NCBI RefSeq assembly: GCF_002102185.1
Contig: NZ_LQOW01000028.1
Location: forward strand, 62,001-126,000
Source of the DNA: Mycobacterium fragae
GTDB taxonomy: Bacteria; Actinomycetota; Actinomycetes; Mycobacteriales; Mycobacteriaceae
Length of the DNA stretch: 64,000 nucleotides
Reading direction: 5' to 3'
In this document: positions 42,986-50,674 of the stretch, piece after piece
Layout: each line of letters opens with the position of its first letter
How positions within the stretch are numbered: the stretch's first letter is position 1
The notes under the pieces: model-generated
What the model saw: the letters and a program-made list of their open reading frames with translations, nothing else
What the model was told of the DNA's origin: nothing
Databases searched by the model: none
Translations under genes and position numbers: made by a program

Positions 42986-43444
42986 ATGAAGCTCATTTTG
43001 ACCGCCGACGTCGACCACCTCGGTTCCGCCGGCGACACCGTCGAGGTCAAGGACGGGTACGGACGCAATTTCCTCCTGCCGCGTGGCCTGGCGATCGTCG
43101 CGTCGCGTGGCGCGCAGAAGCAGGTTGACGACATCCGGCGGGCCCGCGCCTCCAAGCAGGTTCGCGACCTCGAGCATGCCAACGAGATCAAAACCGCGAT
43201 CGAGGCGCTGGGCCCGGTCGCGCTGCCGATGAGGACGGCCGCCGACTCCGGCAAGTTGTTCGGCTCGGTGACCCCCGGTGACGTCGTCAGCGCCATCAAG
43301 AAGGCCGGCGGACCCAACCTCGACAAACGGGTCGTCCGGTTGCCCAAGGGGCACATCAAGGTCGTTGGTAATCACCCGGTCACGGTGCATCTGCACCCCG
43401 AGGTGGACGTCGAGGTCGCCCTCGACGTCGTCGCGCAGGGCTAG
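42986..43444 (+). CDS. rplI: 50S ribosomal protein L9
   Basis: 152 residues; N-terminal domain with [38 protein letters not shown] L9 signature (seen as [15 protein letters not shown]), a long connecting helix, and the C-terminal rRNA-binding domain ([22 protein letters not shown]). Last gene of the operon, followed by a strong hairpin. Confidence 0.97.
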   Translation: MKLILTADVDHLGSAGDTVEVKDGYGRNFLLPRGLAIVASRGAQKQVDDIRRARASKQVRDLEHANEIKTAIEALGPVALPMRTAADSGKLFGSVTPGDVVSAIKKAGGPNLDKRVVRLPKGHIKVVGNHPVTVHLHPEVDVEVALDVVAQG

Positions 43445-43498
43445 CGCCCCGCATCGGTCATCCCCGGTGGCGGTCTGAGTGGCTGCCGCCGGGGCGCT
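43443..43498 (+). terminator. Terminator hairpin of the rpsF-rplI operon
   Basis: CCCCGGTGGCGGTC (43462-43475) pairs with GGCTGCCGCCGGGG (43481-43494) over 14 bp including three G-T wobbles, with loop TGAGT. An outer AGCGCCCC (43443-43450) / GGGGCGCT (43491-43498) 8-bp pairing competes with it. No U-tract follows, as is common for mycobacterial terminators. Confidence 0.7.
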
Positions 43499-43936
43499 GA
43501 CGCATCCTCTGGCGAACTTCCGCCCGAGTCGAACCGATAGCGAACGTAACCGTCTGTTAACGCGCCCAATCATTGCCTGCAACGCAACACGCCCGAAATG
43601 GCAACCCGGGCCGACACGCCGAAGAGATTCTCATCCACACAAAGTGTGTGGCGTTGTGTTCCGCTTATCTGCAGTGATGCCGCGATCCCCGATATTGCTC
43701 CACAGGTTCTCCACACCCCCTCAACACAGCCGCTCACAGATATGCACACGCGATGCACAGTTTCATGAACAGGGCCGCTTGGAGTCCTTGCCAGCAACCT
43801 TTAGCGTCAACCGTCGCGAGGCGATGCCGCTATGCGTTGGGCTGTTCGGGGTGAGTGATGTCGGAGGCATGGCCTAGCGTCAAGTCGTAGGTGTCGAATA
43901 TGCGTTCGAGTGCCGCGTCGAGGAGGTGGGGAGGCC
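43499..43936. other. Non-coding interval upstream of dnaB
   Basis: No gene is convincing here; a 132-codon open frame lacks protein-like composition. M. tuberculosis carries Rv0057 at this place, not recognised here. The stretch is less GC-rich than its flanks. It contains CACAC-AAA-GTGTG (43636-43648) and two closely spaced TCCACA motifs on the plus strand (43702-43720) resembling parts of DnaA boxes. The dnaB Shine-Dalgarno GAGGAGGTGG ends this interval. Confidence 0.4.
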
Positions 43937-46900
43937 ATGGCAGTCGTTGACGACCTCGGCTATCCCGGCACCGACGCGCCCAGCGAGGACTTCGGACGTC
44001 AACCTCCGCAGGATGTCGCGGCCGAGCAGTCGGTGCTGGGCGGGATGCTGCTGAGCAAGGACGCCATTGCCGACGTGCTGGAAAAGCTGCGCCCCGGCGA
44101 CTTCTACCGCCCGGCGCACCAGAACGTCTACGACGCCATCCTGGACCTGTACGGGCGCGGGGAGCCGGCCGACGCGGTGACGGTCGCCGCCGAGTTGGAC
44201 CGCCGCGGCTCGCTGCGCCGGATCGGCGGCGCGCCCTATCTGCACACCTTGATTTCGACGGTGCCGACGGCGGCCAACGCGGGCTACTACGCGGGGATCG
44301 TGGCCGAGAAGGCGCTGCTGCGCCGCCTCGTGGAAGCCGGCACCCGGGTGGTGCAGTACGGCTATGCCGGCGCGGAGGGCTCCGACGTCGCCGAGGTGGT
44401 CGACCGGGCCCAGGCCGAGATCTACGACGTGACCGATCGGCGGCTCTCCGAGGACTTCGTCGCGCTGGAGGATCTGCTGCAGCCGACGATGGACGAGATC
44501 GATGCGATCGCGTCGGCCGGGGGGTTGGCGCGCGGAGTGCCGACCGGTTTCACCGAGCTCGACGATGTGACCAATGGCCTGCATCCCGGCCAGATGATCA
44601 TCGTCGCGGCCCGCCCTGGGGTGGGCAAGGCGCTGGCATTAGACACGCCGCTGCCGACACCGGATGGCTGGACGACGATGGGCGACGTCGCCGTCGGTGA
44701 TGAGCTGCTGGGTGCCGACGGACAGCCCACGCGGGTGGTGGCCGCGACCGAAGTCATGTTGGGCCGGCCATGCTACGAGGTCGAATTTTCTGACGGCACG
44801 GTGATCATCGCCGATGCCGATCACCAATGGCCGACGGGTTATGGCGTCCGCCCGACGGCCGAATTGCGTAGCGGGCTGGACACTATCGCCGCAGCTGGAT
44901 CGATCGCCAGCTACACCGAACGCCGCGGAACCGCCACCTTGATGGCCCCGGTGCTGCATGTGGACGCGGTGCGCCGGGTTTCCAGCGTTCCGGTGCGCTG
45001 CGTGCAGGTCAACAACGCTGCGCGGCTGTATTTGGCGGGCCGCGGCATGGTCCCCACGCACAACTCGACCCTTGGGCTGGATTTCCTGCGCTCGTGCTCG
45101 ATCAAGCATCGGATGGCCAGCGTCATCTTCTCGTTGGAGATGAGCAAGTCCGAGATCGTGATGCGGCTGTTGTCGGCGGAGGCCAAAATCAAGCTCGCCG
45201 ACATGCGCTCGGGCCGGATGAGCGACGACGACTGGACCCGGTTGGCGCGGCGGATGAGCGAAATCAGCGAGGCGCCACTATTTATCGACGACTCGCCGAA
45301 CCTGACGATGATGGAGATCCGCGCCAAGGCACGGCGGCTGCGGCAGAAGGCCGATCTGCGGCTGATCGTCGTGGATTACATGCAGCTGATGACTTCGGGC
45401 AAGAAGTTCGAGTCGCGGCAGGTGGAGGTGTCCGAGTTCTCGCGTAACTTAAAGCTTTTGGCGAAGGAACTCGAGGTTCCGGTTGTCGCGATCAGCCAGT
45501 TGAACCGCGGTCCCGAACAGCGCACCGACAAGAAGCCGATGCTGGCCGACCTTCGGGAGTCGGGTTGTCTGACCGCATCGACGCGAATCCTGCGCGCCGA
45601 CACCGGCGCCGAGGTGACGTTCGGTGAGCTGCTGCGCACCGGCGAGCGTCCCCTGGTGTGGTCGCTGGATGAGCAGCTACGGATGGTTGCCCGGCCAATG
45701 ACCAACGTGTTCCCGAGCGGTCGCAAAGAGGTGTTCCGCCTGCGGCTGGCGTCGGGACGTGAGGTCGAGGCCACCGGAAACCATCCCTTTATGACGCTCG
45801 ACGGTTGGACGCCATTGGAGCAGTTGACGGTTGGCGACCGGCTGGCAGTTCCGCGCTCAGTTCCGGAACCAGTCCACACGCAACGGATGGCAGATTCCGA
45901 GGTAATCCTGTTGGCGCACATGATCGGTGATGGGTCATGCGTCAAGAACCAGCCGATCCGATACGCCTCAGTCGACGAAGCCAACCTAGTCGCGGTCGCC
46001 CTCTCGGCAATGTACTTTGGAGTGACGGCAGTTCGCGACGATTACCCTGCTGCTCGGGTGACAACTCTCCGTCTGCCCGCGCCGTATCACTTGACGCATC
46101 GTCGGCGCAATCCAATCGCCGCGTGGTTGGACAAGCTCGGTCTGTTTGGATTGCGCAGCTACGAAAAGTTTGTGCCACAGCGGGTTTTCGCATTGCCGAA
46201 CGACCAGGTGGCGCTGTTCTTGCGGCACTTATGGGCCACCGACGGTTCGGTGTCCTGGGACGACAAAGTGGGTCAGGCCCGCGTTTACTATGCATCGACG
46301 AGCCGACGTTTGATCGATGATGTGGCAGCGCTCCTGCTGCGCGTCGGTGTGCTCGCCCGGATCAAGCGCGTAATTAAAGCCGGTTATCGCGACTGCTGGC
46401 ACCTTTACATCTATGGCGCAGAGAATCAGACAAGGTTCCTACGCCATGCCGGCGTGCACGGTGTGAAAGCTGTTGCCGCGCAGGAGGTGCTAACCCAGCT
46501 CGACGGCATTGTTCGCAATACCAATCTGGACACTGTGCCGAAAGAGGTGTGGACGCTAGTCAAGGCGTCGTTGGTGAGTCGACAGATGACGCACCGCCAG
46601 TTCGCCGCCGCTATGGGTACGCAGTTCTGCGGCTCCGCGATGTGGAAGCACGCGCCCAGCCGAGGACGCTTGCACCGCGCTGCGGGGTTGCTTGAGGACC
46701 GTGAGATTCATGCACTGGCCACGAACGATGTGTTCTGGGATCAGATAGTGGAGGTCACAAGTCTGGGCGTGATGGATGTCTACGACGGAACAGTGGATGA
46801 CACACACAATTTCGTCGCCAACGGTATCAGTGCACATAATTCTCTGGAACAAGATAGTGACGTCGTCATCCTGCTACACCGACCGGATGCCTTCGAGCGC

Positions 46901-47020
46901 GACGATCCCCGCGGCGGCGAGGCCGACCTGATTCTCGCCAAGCACCGCAACGGCCCGACGAAGACGGTGACTGTTGCTCACCAGCTGCACCTGTCGCGCT
47001 TCGCGAACATGGCGCGCTAA
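43937..47020 (+). CDS. dnaB: Replicative DNA helicase DnaB precursor with two inteins
   Basis: Hexameric 5'-3' replicative helicase. ATG 43937 (MAVVDDLGYPG) has GAGGAGGTGG upstream. The 1027-residue precursor contains inteins at 44630-45064 and 45566-46840; removing them leaves 457 residues, close to normal mycobacterial DnaB. Extein landmarks: N-terminal domain QPPQDVAAEQSVLGGMLLS, Walker A ARPGVGK|STLGLDF split by intein 1, Walker B region LIVVDYMQLM, AISQLNRGPEQRTDKKPMLADLRESG split from SLEQDSDVVILLHR by intein 2. Both insertions are in the ATPase core, so the helicase is inactive until both splice. Orthologue of Rv0058, which as I recall carries only the second intein. Confidence 0.96.
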   Translation: MAVVDDLGYPGTDAPSEDFGRQPPQDVAAEQSVLGGMLLSKDAIADVLEKLRPGDFYRPAHQNVYDAILDLYGRGEPADAVTVAAELDRRGSLRRIGGAPYLHTLISTVPTAANAGYYAGIVAEKALLRRLVEAGTRVVQYGYAGAEGSDVAEVVDRAQAEIYDVTDRRLSEDFVALEDLLQPTMDEIDAIASAGGLARGVPTGFTELDDVTNGLHPGQMIIVAARPGVGKALALDTPLPTPDGWTTMGDVAVGDELLGADGQPTRVVAATEVMLGRPCYEVEFSDGTVIIADADHQWPTGYGVRPTAELRSGLDTIAAAGSIASYTERRGTATLMAPVLHVDAVRRVSSVPVRCVQVNNAARLYLAGRGMVPTHNSTLGLDFLRSCSIKHRMASVIFSLEMSKSEIVMRLLSAEAKIKLADMRSGRMSDDDWTRLARRMSEISEAPLFIDDSPNLTMMEIRAKARRLRQKADLRLIVVDYMQLMTSGKKFESRQVEVSEFSRNLKLLAKELEVPVVAISQLNRGPEQRTDKKPMLADLRESGCLTASTRILRADTGAEVTFGELLRTGERPLVWSLDEQLRMVARPMTNVFPSGRKEVFRLRLASGREVEATGNHPFMTLDGWTPLEQLTVGDRLAVPRSVPEPVHTQRMADSEVILLAHMIGDGSCVKNQPIRYASVDEANLVAVALSAMYFGVTAVRDDYPAARVTTLRLPAPYHLTHRRRNPIAAWLDKLGLFGLRSYEKFVPQRVFALPNDQVALFLRHLWATDGSVSWDDKVGQARVYYASTSRRLIDDVAALLLRVGVLARIKRVIKAGYRDCWHLYIYGAENQTRFLRHAGVHGVKAVAAQEVLTQLDGIVRNTNLDTVPKEVWTLVKASLVSRQMTHRQFAAAMGTQFCGSAMWKHAPSRGRLHRAAGLLEDREIHALATNDVFWDQIVEVTSLGVMDVYDGTVDDTHNFVANGISAHNSLEQDSDVVILLHRPDAFERDDPRGGEADLILAKHRNGPTKTVTVAHQLHLSRFANMAR
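44630..45064 (+). other. Intein 1: class 3 mini-intein at the DnaB Walker A site
   Basis: 145 residues inserted between Lys and Ser of GVGK|S. It starts with Ala (ALALDTPLPTPDGW), so it lacks the usual Cys/Ser nucleophile at position 1. It carries the full class 3 signature: Trp at block B:12 (W67, two after H65 in DADHQW), Cys at block F:4 (C124 in PVRCVQV) and Thr at G:5 (T143 in VPTHN), followed by Asn145 and Ser+1. Class 3 inteins form the first branched intermediate on the block F Cys. There is no endonuclease domain. The size and the Ala start match my memory of the M. leprae DnaB intein. Confidence 0.92.
45566..46840 (+). other. Intein 2: class 1 intein with LAGLIDADG endonuclease
   Basis: 425 residues between ESG and SLEQD of DnaB. 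Block A begins Cys1 (CLTASTRILRADTG), block B is EATGNHPFMT with the conserved TxxH, block F/G ends DTHNFVANGISAHN with Asn425 and Ser+1. A central homing endonuclease carries two LAGLIDADG-type motifs, LLAHMIGDGSC and FLRHLWATDGSV, each with its catalytic Asp. Same insertion site and block structure as the M. tuberculosis DnaB intein (416 residues as I recall). Confidence 0.93.
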
Positions 47021-47027
47021 GTGTAGG

Positions 47028-47085
47028 TTCTCAAATCCCGTGTCCGATTCTCAAATGAAATGTCCACTCGGTGTCCAATTGGACA
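47028..47085. repeat. TGTCC repeats and palindrome after dnaB, possible transposon terminus remnant
   Basis: TTCTCAAAT-N4-TGTCC occurs twice with a 20-nt period (47028-47045 and 47048-47065), followed by the perfect 14-bp palindrome TGTCCAATTGGACA (47072-47085). Multiple TGTCC-containing repeats within about 60 nt resemble the ends of IS21-group elements. No transposase gene is present nearby, so this would be a solitary remnant. Confidence 0.35.
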
Positions 47086-47298
47086 TTGGAGTGAGACAAG
47101 CGCGAACCGGGGTTCGTGCCAGTGGCTGTGCGATCGTTGGTCGGGGGCTGCGCATTTCGAGCTGTTGCGCGGCGGCGAGCTAATGCAGCTGACTCTGCGT
47201 TGCAAGGGGGTGGTCTTTAGTGGTCACACGCTGGCAATGACGAACCTGCTCGTCACGGCCAAGCAACTGCCGAGGCATGGCAGCTGGGCTTCGCTGCG

Positions 47299-47871
47299 TC
47301 ACCTAGTGGCGCCGGCCAACAGGGCCCTGGCCGCGTCTTTCGCGCGACGGGCAGCCCTGGGGTCGCGCCCCGAGCCGGCCACCGCGAATGCGCCGTCGAC
47401 TAGTAGCGATATCTGCGCCGTCAAATCCTCAGTGGCGCATCCTGATTGGGCTAGCATTTCACCAACCAATCGTTCTCGCGAGCGCAGATGATGCAACGCT
47501 GCCTGACGTACCGGATGCTCAGGCCCGCCAATTTCCAATGCGGCATTGAGGAATGCGCACCCGGCGGTCGCGCTGGACGACAGCACAGTATCGATGACGT
47601 CGAAGAGCGCAAGGATGACTGGTTCACCCGTGCGCTTAGCGCGCTTCTGCGCAGCGGCGCGAAGGGACTGGATCGCGGCGGCGTCCCGAGCTTCCAATGA
47701 TGCCGCCACGAGCGCATCCTTGGATCCGAAATGCTGGTAGAGAGTCCGCTTGGTGACACCAGCAGCGTTGACGATCGCGTCGACACCGGTTGCGGTGATG
47801 CCGCGTTCGTAGGTCAGCTCCGCCGCAGCCGATAACAGGGACTCGCGCGCCGACGATCTCACGTCCACCAC
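47299..47871 (-). CDS. TetR family transcriptional regulator
   Basis: A 190-residue TetR regulator. N-terminal helix-turn-helix: ARESLLSAAAELTYERGITATGVDAIVNAAGVTKRTLYQHFGSKDAL region (about 6-52), where GVTKRTLYQHFGSK is the recognition-helix signature. The C-terminal ligand domain is of the TetR_C type with AGCAFLNAALEIGGPEHPVRQ. GTG 47871 (or 47868) is chosen because a -10 TATAGT and a palindromic operator lie immediately upstream. Divergent from a tautomerase and alcohol dehydrogenase, which it probably represses. Confidence 0.9.
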   Translation of the reverse strand: MVDVRSSARESLLSAAAELTYERGITATGVDAIVNAAGVTKRTLYQHFGSKDALVAASLEARDAAAIQSLRAAAQKRAKRTGEPVILALFDVIDTVLSSSATAGCAFLNAALEIGGPEHPVRQAALHHLRSRERLVGEMLAQSGCATEDLTAQISLLVDGAFAVAGSGRDPRAARRAKDAARALLAGATR

Positions 47872-47880
47872 GGCCGCAAC

Positions 47881-47900
47881 TATACCGACAGTTCGGTATA
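47881..47900. promoter_or_regulatory. TetR operator O1
   Basis: TATACCGA-CAGT-TCGGTATA, a perfect 8-bp-arm palindrome. On the minus strand it covers a TATAGT -10 element (47879-47884) just 7 nt before the tetR GTG, so binding would shut off tetR itself. Confidence 0.8.
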
Positions 47901-47932
47901 TCAGGACGAAGGCAGGTGAGCCGACTTCGGCA

Positions 47933-47962
47933 TTGCAGTATACCGACCGATATGTATACTGC
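47933..47962. promoter_or_regulatory. TetR operator O2 overlapping the tautomerase-dehydrogenase promoter
   Basis: GCAGTATAC (47935-47943) and GTATACTGC (47954-47962) are perfect 9-bp arms with a 10-nt centre. Within it TATACCGA-N4-TATGTATA repeats operator O1 with two mismatches. On the plus strand TTGCAG (47933-47938), 16-nt spacer, TATACT (47955-47960) is a good promoter for the downstream genes, completely covered by the operator. Confidence 0.75.
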
Positions 47963-48001
47963 GAAGCGCCCGAAGATAGTGTGACCAACAGGAGTAGTGC
48001 C

Positions 48002-48241
48002 ATGCCAGTTGTCCGGATGAGCGTGCCCGCGGGAGCCTTGAGCGCCGCGCAGAAGAGCGAATTGATCACTCGCATAACCGATGTCGTAGTCGATGTGGAG
48101 GGCATCGAGGAGTTGCGGCCCATGGTGCACGTGCTCATCGATGAAATCGCCGACGGCGGTTGGGGCACGGGGGGTCGCGCGTGGACCCTGGCCGCTCTGG
48201 CCGAAGCCTTCGGCACCAAGCGCGACAACACTGCATCGTGA
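48002..48241 (+). CDS. 4-oxalocrotonate tautomerase family protein
   Basis: A 79-residue tautomerase. Pro2 directly after Met (MPVVRMSVPAGALS) is the catalytic base of the family after Met removal. The rest fits the beta-alpha-beta subunit of 4-OT, with VHVLIDEIADGGWG near the C-terminal third. AGGAG lies 8 nt before the ATG. The stop overlaps the start of the dehydrogenase gene (GTGA). Substrate unknown; likely an enol/keto intermediate produced or used by the neighbouring dehydrogenase. Confidence 0.87.
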   Translation: MPVVRMSVPAGALSAAQKSELITRITDVVVDVEGIEELRPMVHVLIDEIADGGWGTGGRAWTLAALAEAFGTKRDNTAS

Positions 48242-49245
48242 GCATCCAGTCACTGGTGTACGTGCAGCCAGGCAAAGTGGAGTGGCGCGAAGCTCCAACG
48301 CCGCGGCTGCAGGGAGCTGGCGAGGCGTTGGTTGAACCGGTTTCATCGAGTCGCTGCGACTTCGACCGGTTCATCGTTTCCGGCGGTACTCCATTCGACG
48401 GACCCTTCGCGATCGGGCACGAGGCCTTGGTCCGCGTCGTCGAGTGCGGGGATGCCGTGCGTGGGTTCGCGCCGGGGGATCTCGCGTCGATCCCTCCCAC
48501 CATCTCTTGTGGAGAATGCCGTCGCTGCCAGCGCGGCTTGAACGCTTACTGCAGTCGGGTTCCACCGGCGTCGGCGTTCGGCGTGGGCGCGGGCTTCGGT
48601 GGTCTATACGACGATCTCGTCCGCGTGCCGTACGCCGATGCGATGCTCGTGCCGGTCCCGGCCGGCCTAAACCCCGCCGACCTGGCCGCGGCCGGGGACA
48701 GCACCAGCATGGGGCACACGATCATGTCGGCCGCGCACACCCGCGGGGCCAAGCGCGTGATGGTTCTTGGGGGCGGCGAGCATGGCCTCTTCCAGGTCGC
48801 CTTCGCCCATCTGCTCCTGGATCCGGAGGTCCTCGTCTACATCGATACCGACGCCGAACGGCGCAGAACTGCCCACGAGCTAGGCGCCACGAGTGTGCAC
48901 GATTCACCGCCGGGTTCGTCTGTCGGGCCGCTTGACCTGCTCGTCGACGCCGCTTGCAACCGAGACTGGTTGCACCAGACGATCTTGCTCGTCGAACCCG
49001 ACGGGGTCGTAGAGTGCACGGGAGGCTACTTCGGTGACCTCGCACTGCCGAGCTTTCCAATGTACGTGGCCGGCACCCAGATTCGGTTCGGGCAAGCGAA
49101 TACGTTGGCTCATATCGGACCGACGCTAGAGGTGATCGCTAGCGGACGTCTCAAGCCCTCCGCCGTGTGGGCCAATCACGTCAGCTGGTCGGAACTGCCC
49201 GCCGCTTACGTTGAGCAGTCGGGCAAGCTGATCGCCACTCGATGA
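48238..49245 (+). CDS. Zinc-dependent alcohol dehydrogenase (MDR family)
   Basis: A 335-residue medium-chain dehydrogenase. Catalytic zinc ligands are probably C40 (SSRCDFDRF) and H61/E62 (IGHEAL). The structural zinc site is the four-Cys lobe at C91, C94, C97 and C105 (CGECRRCQRGLNAYC). The nucleotide-binding motif is the unusual VMVLGGGEHGLF instead of GxGxxG. GTG 48238 overlaps the tautomerase stop by 4 nt. Under the same operator-controlled promoter. Confidence 0.88.
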   Translation: MSIQSLVYVQPGKVEWREAPTPRLQGAGEALVEPVSSSRCDFDRFIVSGGTPFDGPFAIGHEALVRVVECGDAVRGFAPGDLASIPPTISCGECRRCQRGLNAYCSRVPPASAFGVGAGFGGLYDDLVRVPYADAMLVPVPAGLNPADLAAAGDSTSMGHTIMSAAHTRGAKRVMVLGGGEHGLFQVAFAHLLLDPEVLVYIDTDAERRRTAHELGATSVHDSPPGSSVGPLDLLVDAACNRDWLHQTILLVEPDGVVECTGGYFGDLALPSFPMYVAGTQIRFGQANTLAHIGPTLEVIASGRLKPSAVWANHVSWSELPAAYVEQSGKLIATR

Positions 49246-49647
49246 TTGACGACAGTCCAGCCCACCACCCGAAAACCGCTGGACCGTTGATGACACTGGC
49301 CGGCAGCGTGCCGGCCGAAGTGCGACTGCAACGGCGCCCGCGCAAAAATGACGCGGCCCAACGGCATTCGTCCGAGGAGTTGCCAGTCGCACTGGAGGGC
49401 GAAATGCCGGCCTGGGTCAGCGCGTCGGCTGGGTCTGCGATGTGTCGATCCACCGGTCGATGATCTTTGCGGTCAGAGCCTGGCCGTCGCGCATGATCCG
49501 GGTTATCCCCAATACCCAGCTGTCGCCCATCGGCCGTCGTTCACCAAAACTCGACTTAGCTGGCCGTGTGGCTTTCGAGCCCGTCATTGCCGCCAACGCT
49601 CTGGGACTGCGGTTCATGATTCAGCTCGCCGTTGACGGTGGTCCGGT
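49246..49647. other. Intergenic stretch with no supported gene
   Basis: Lies between an alcohol dehydrogenase and a flavoprotein that converge. The only frame with protein-like texture is on the minus strand at 49417-49530 (MGDSWVLGITRIMRDGQALT followed by AKIIDRWIDTSQTQPTR), 37 codons. I do not recognise it; it could be a relic or a small gene. Confidence 0.3.
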
Positions 49648-50583
49648 TCATTCCGGTGTCGGTGAGCCGACGTCCTCGGCCAAACTCTGCACAACCGACG
49701 CGGCCGCGAGCGAACCTGTCGCGATTGCCGCGGCCACCTGCGGCATCTGTGTCGCAATGGTGTCGCCCGCGGCGAAGACTCCGGGAACTGTTGTCCGGTA
49801 GAGCGCATCGACTGCGATGGGGTTCGCCGCCGCCAGCGTCGGCTCACCGAATCCGACCCCGAGCTGTTCGCTCAGCTGCGACCGCTGGTGCAGTGTCGTC
49901 GCGACGAGCAGGCCGCTGCGTGCCAGCTGAGTTCCGTCGGTGAACACAACGGCTTCCAATTCTCCAGCGCTTGACGCGAGTTCGGCCACGGGCCGCTCGT
50001 CGATCACCACGCCTGCTGCGGCCAACCGGGATCGGTGGGCATCGTCGAGCTTCGCAGGCCCTCCAGTCAGGAGCACAATGTCGTCGCTCCATCCCCTGAG
50101 CAATAACGACGCACGCACTGCCCGCTCACCGTTGGCCAATACGGCCAACGGTTGATCGCGGACCTCCCAGCCGTGGCAGAACGGGCAGTGGAACACCGAC
50201 CGCCCCCACAACTCTGCAAGTCCCGGCAGAGCAGGTGGCCGGTACTCCATGCCAGTGGCCAGCAGCACCTGACGCGTGCGTTCACGCCGACCGTCGGACA
50301 GTTCGAGTTCGAACACATCGCCGGCACGCTCACCTGCCACCACCTCGCCGGTACGCACTTCGACGGACGGGTAAGCCGCAATCTCGCGCCGCCCGGCCTC
50401 GTACAGCTCGCCCGGTGGTCGGCCGTCGTGACCTAAAAGCCCGCCGATGCCGTGAGCGGCCAGGTTGTTCTGCTGACCCGCGTCGACCAGTAGCGTTCGC
50501 CGCCGCGCCCGGCCCAGTACCAGGCCTGCGCTCAAGCCCGCGGCGCCGCCACCGACGACGACGCAGTCCCATGTAGTGGTCAT
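49648..50583 (-). CDS. Thioredoxin-reductase-like FAD-dependent oxidoreductase
   Basis: A 311-residue two-dinucleotide-fold flavoprotein. FAD motif VVVGGGAAGLSAGLVLG (about 8-24) and C-terminal VPGVFAAGDT. The redox motif is CPFCHG (C133, C136) in place of the CATCDG of TrxB, and the second NAD(P) motif GGGDSA is replaced by LANGERAVRASLL, so it is not a standard thioredoxin reductase. ATG 50583 gives MTTTWDCVVVGGG. Partner and substrate unknown. Adjacent to, but 91 nt away from, mmpL. Confidence 0.87.
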   Translation of the reverse strand: MTTTWDCVVVGGGAAGLSAGLVLGRARRRTLLVDAGQQNNLAAHGIGGLLGHDGRPPGELYEAGRREIAAYPSVEVRTGEVVAGERAGDVFELELSDGRRERTRQVLLATGMEYRPPALPGLAELWGRSVFHCPFCHGWEVRDQPLAVLANGERAVRASLLLRGWSDDIVLLTGGPAKLDDAHRSRLAAAGVVIDERPVAELASSAGELEAVVFTDGTQLARSGLLVATTLHQRSQLSEQLGVGFGEPTLAAANPIAVDALYRTTVPGVFAAGDTIATQMPQVAAAIATGSLAAASVVQSLAEDVGSPTPE

Positions 50584-50674
50584 GACCCAATCCTCCAAAT
50601 TGTTTCGAGCCTGTGCTGATGTTCAATCGCGTCATCGAAAGCTTGACGGCCATGAACGTGAGTTGTTTCGTCTT

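Noticed and set aside
43479..43877. 132-codon frame upstream of dnaB
   Set aside because: Arg/Pro/Ser-rich, no similarity recognised, no ribosome-binding site; the interval looks non-coding.
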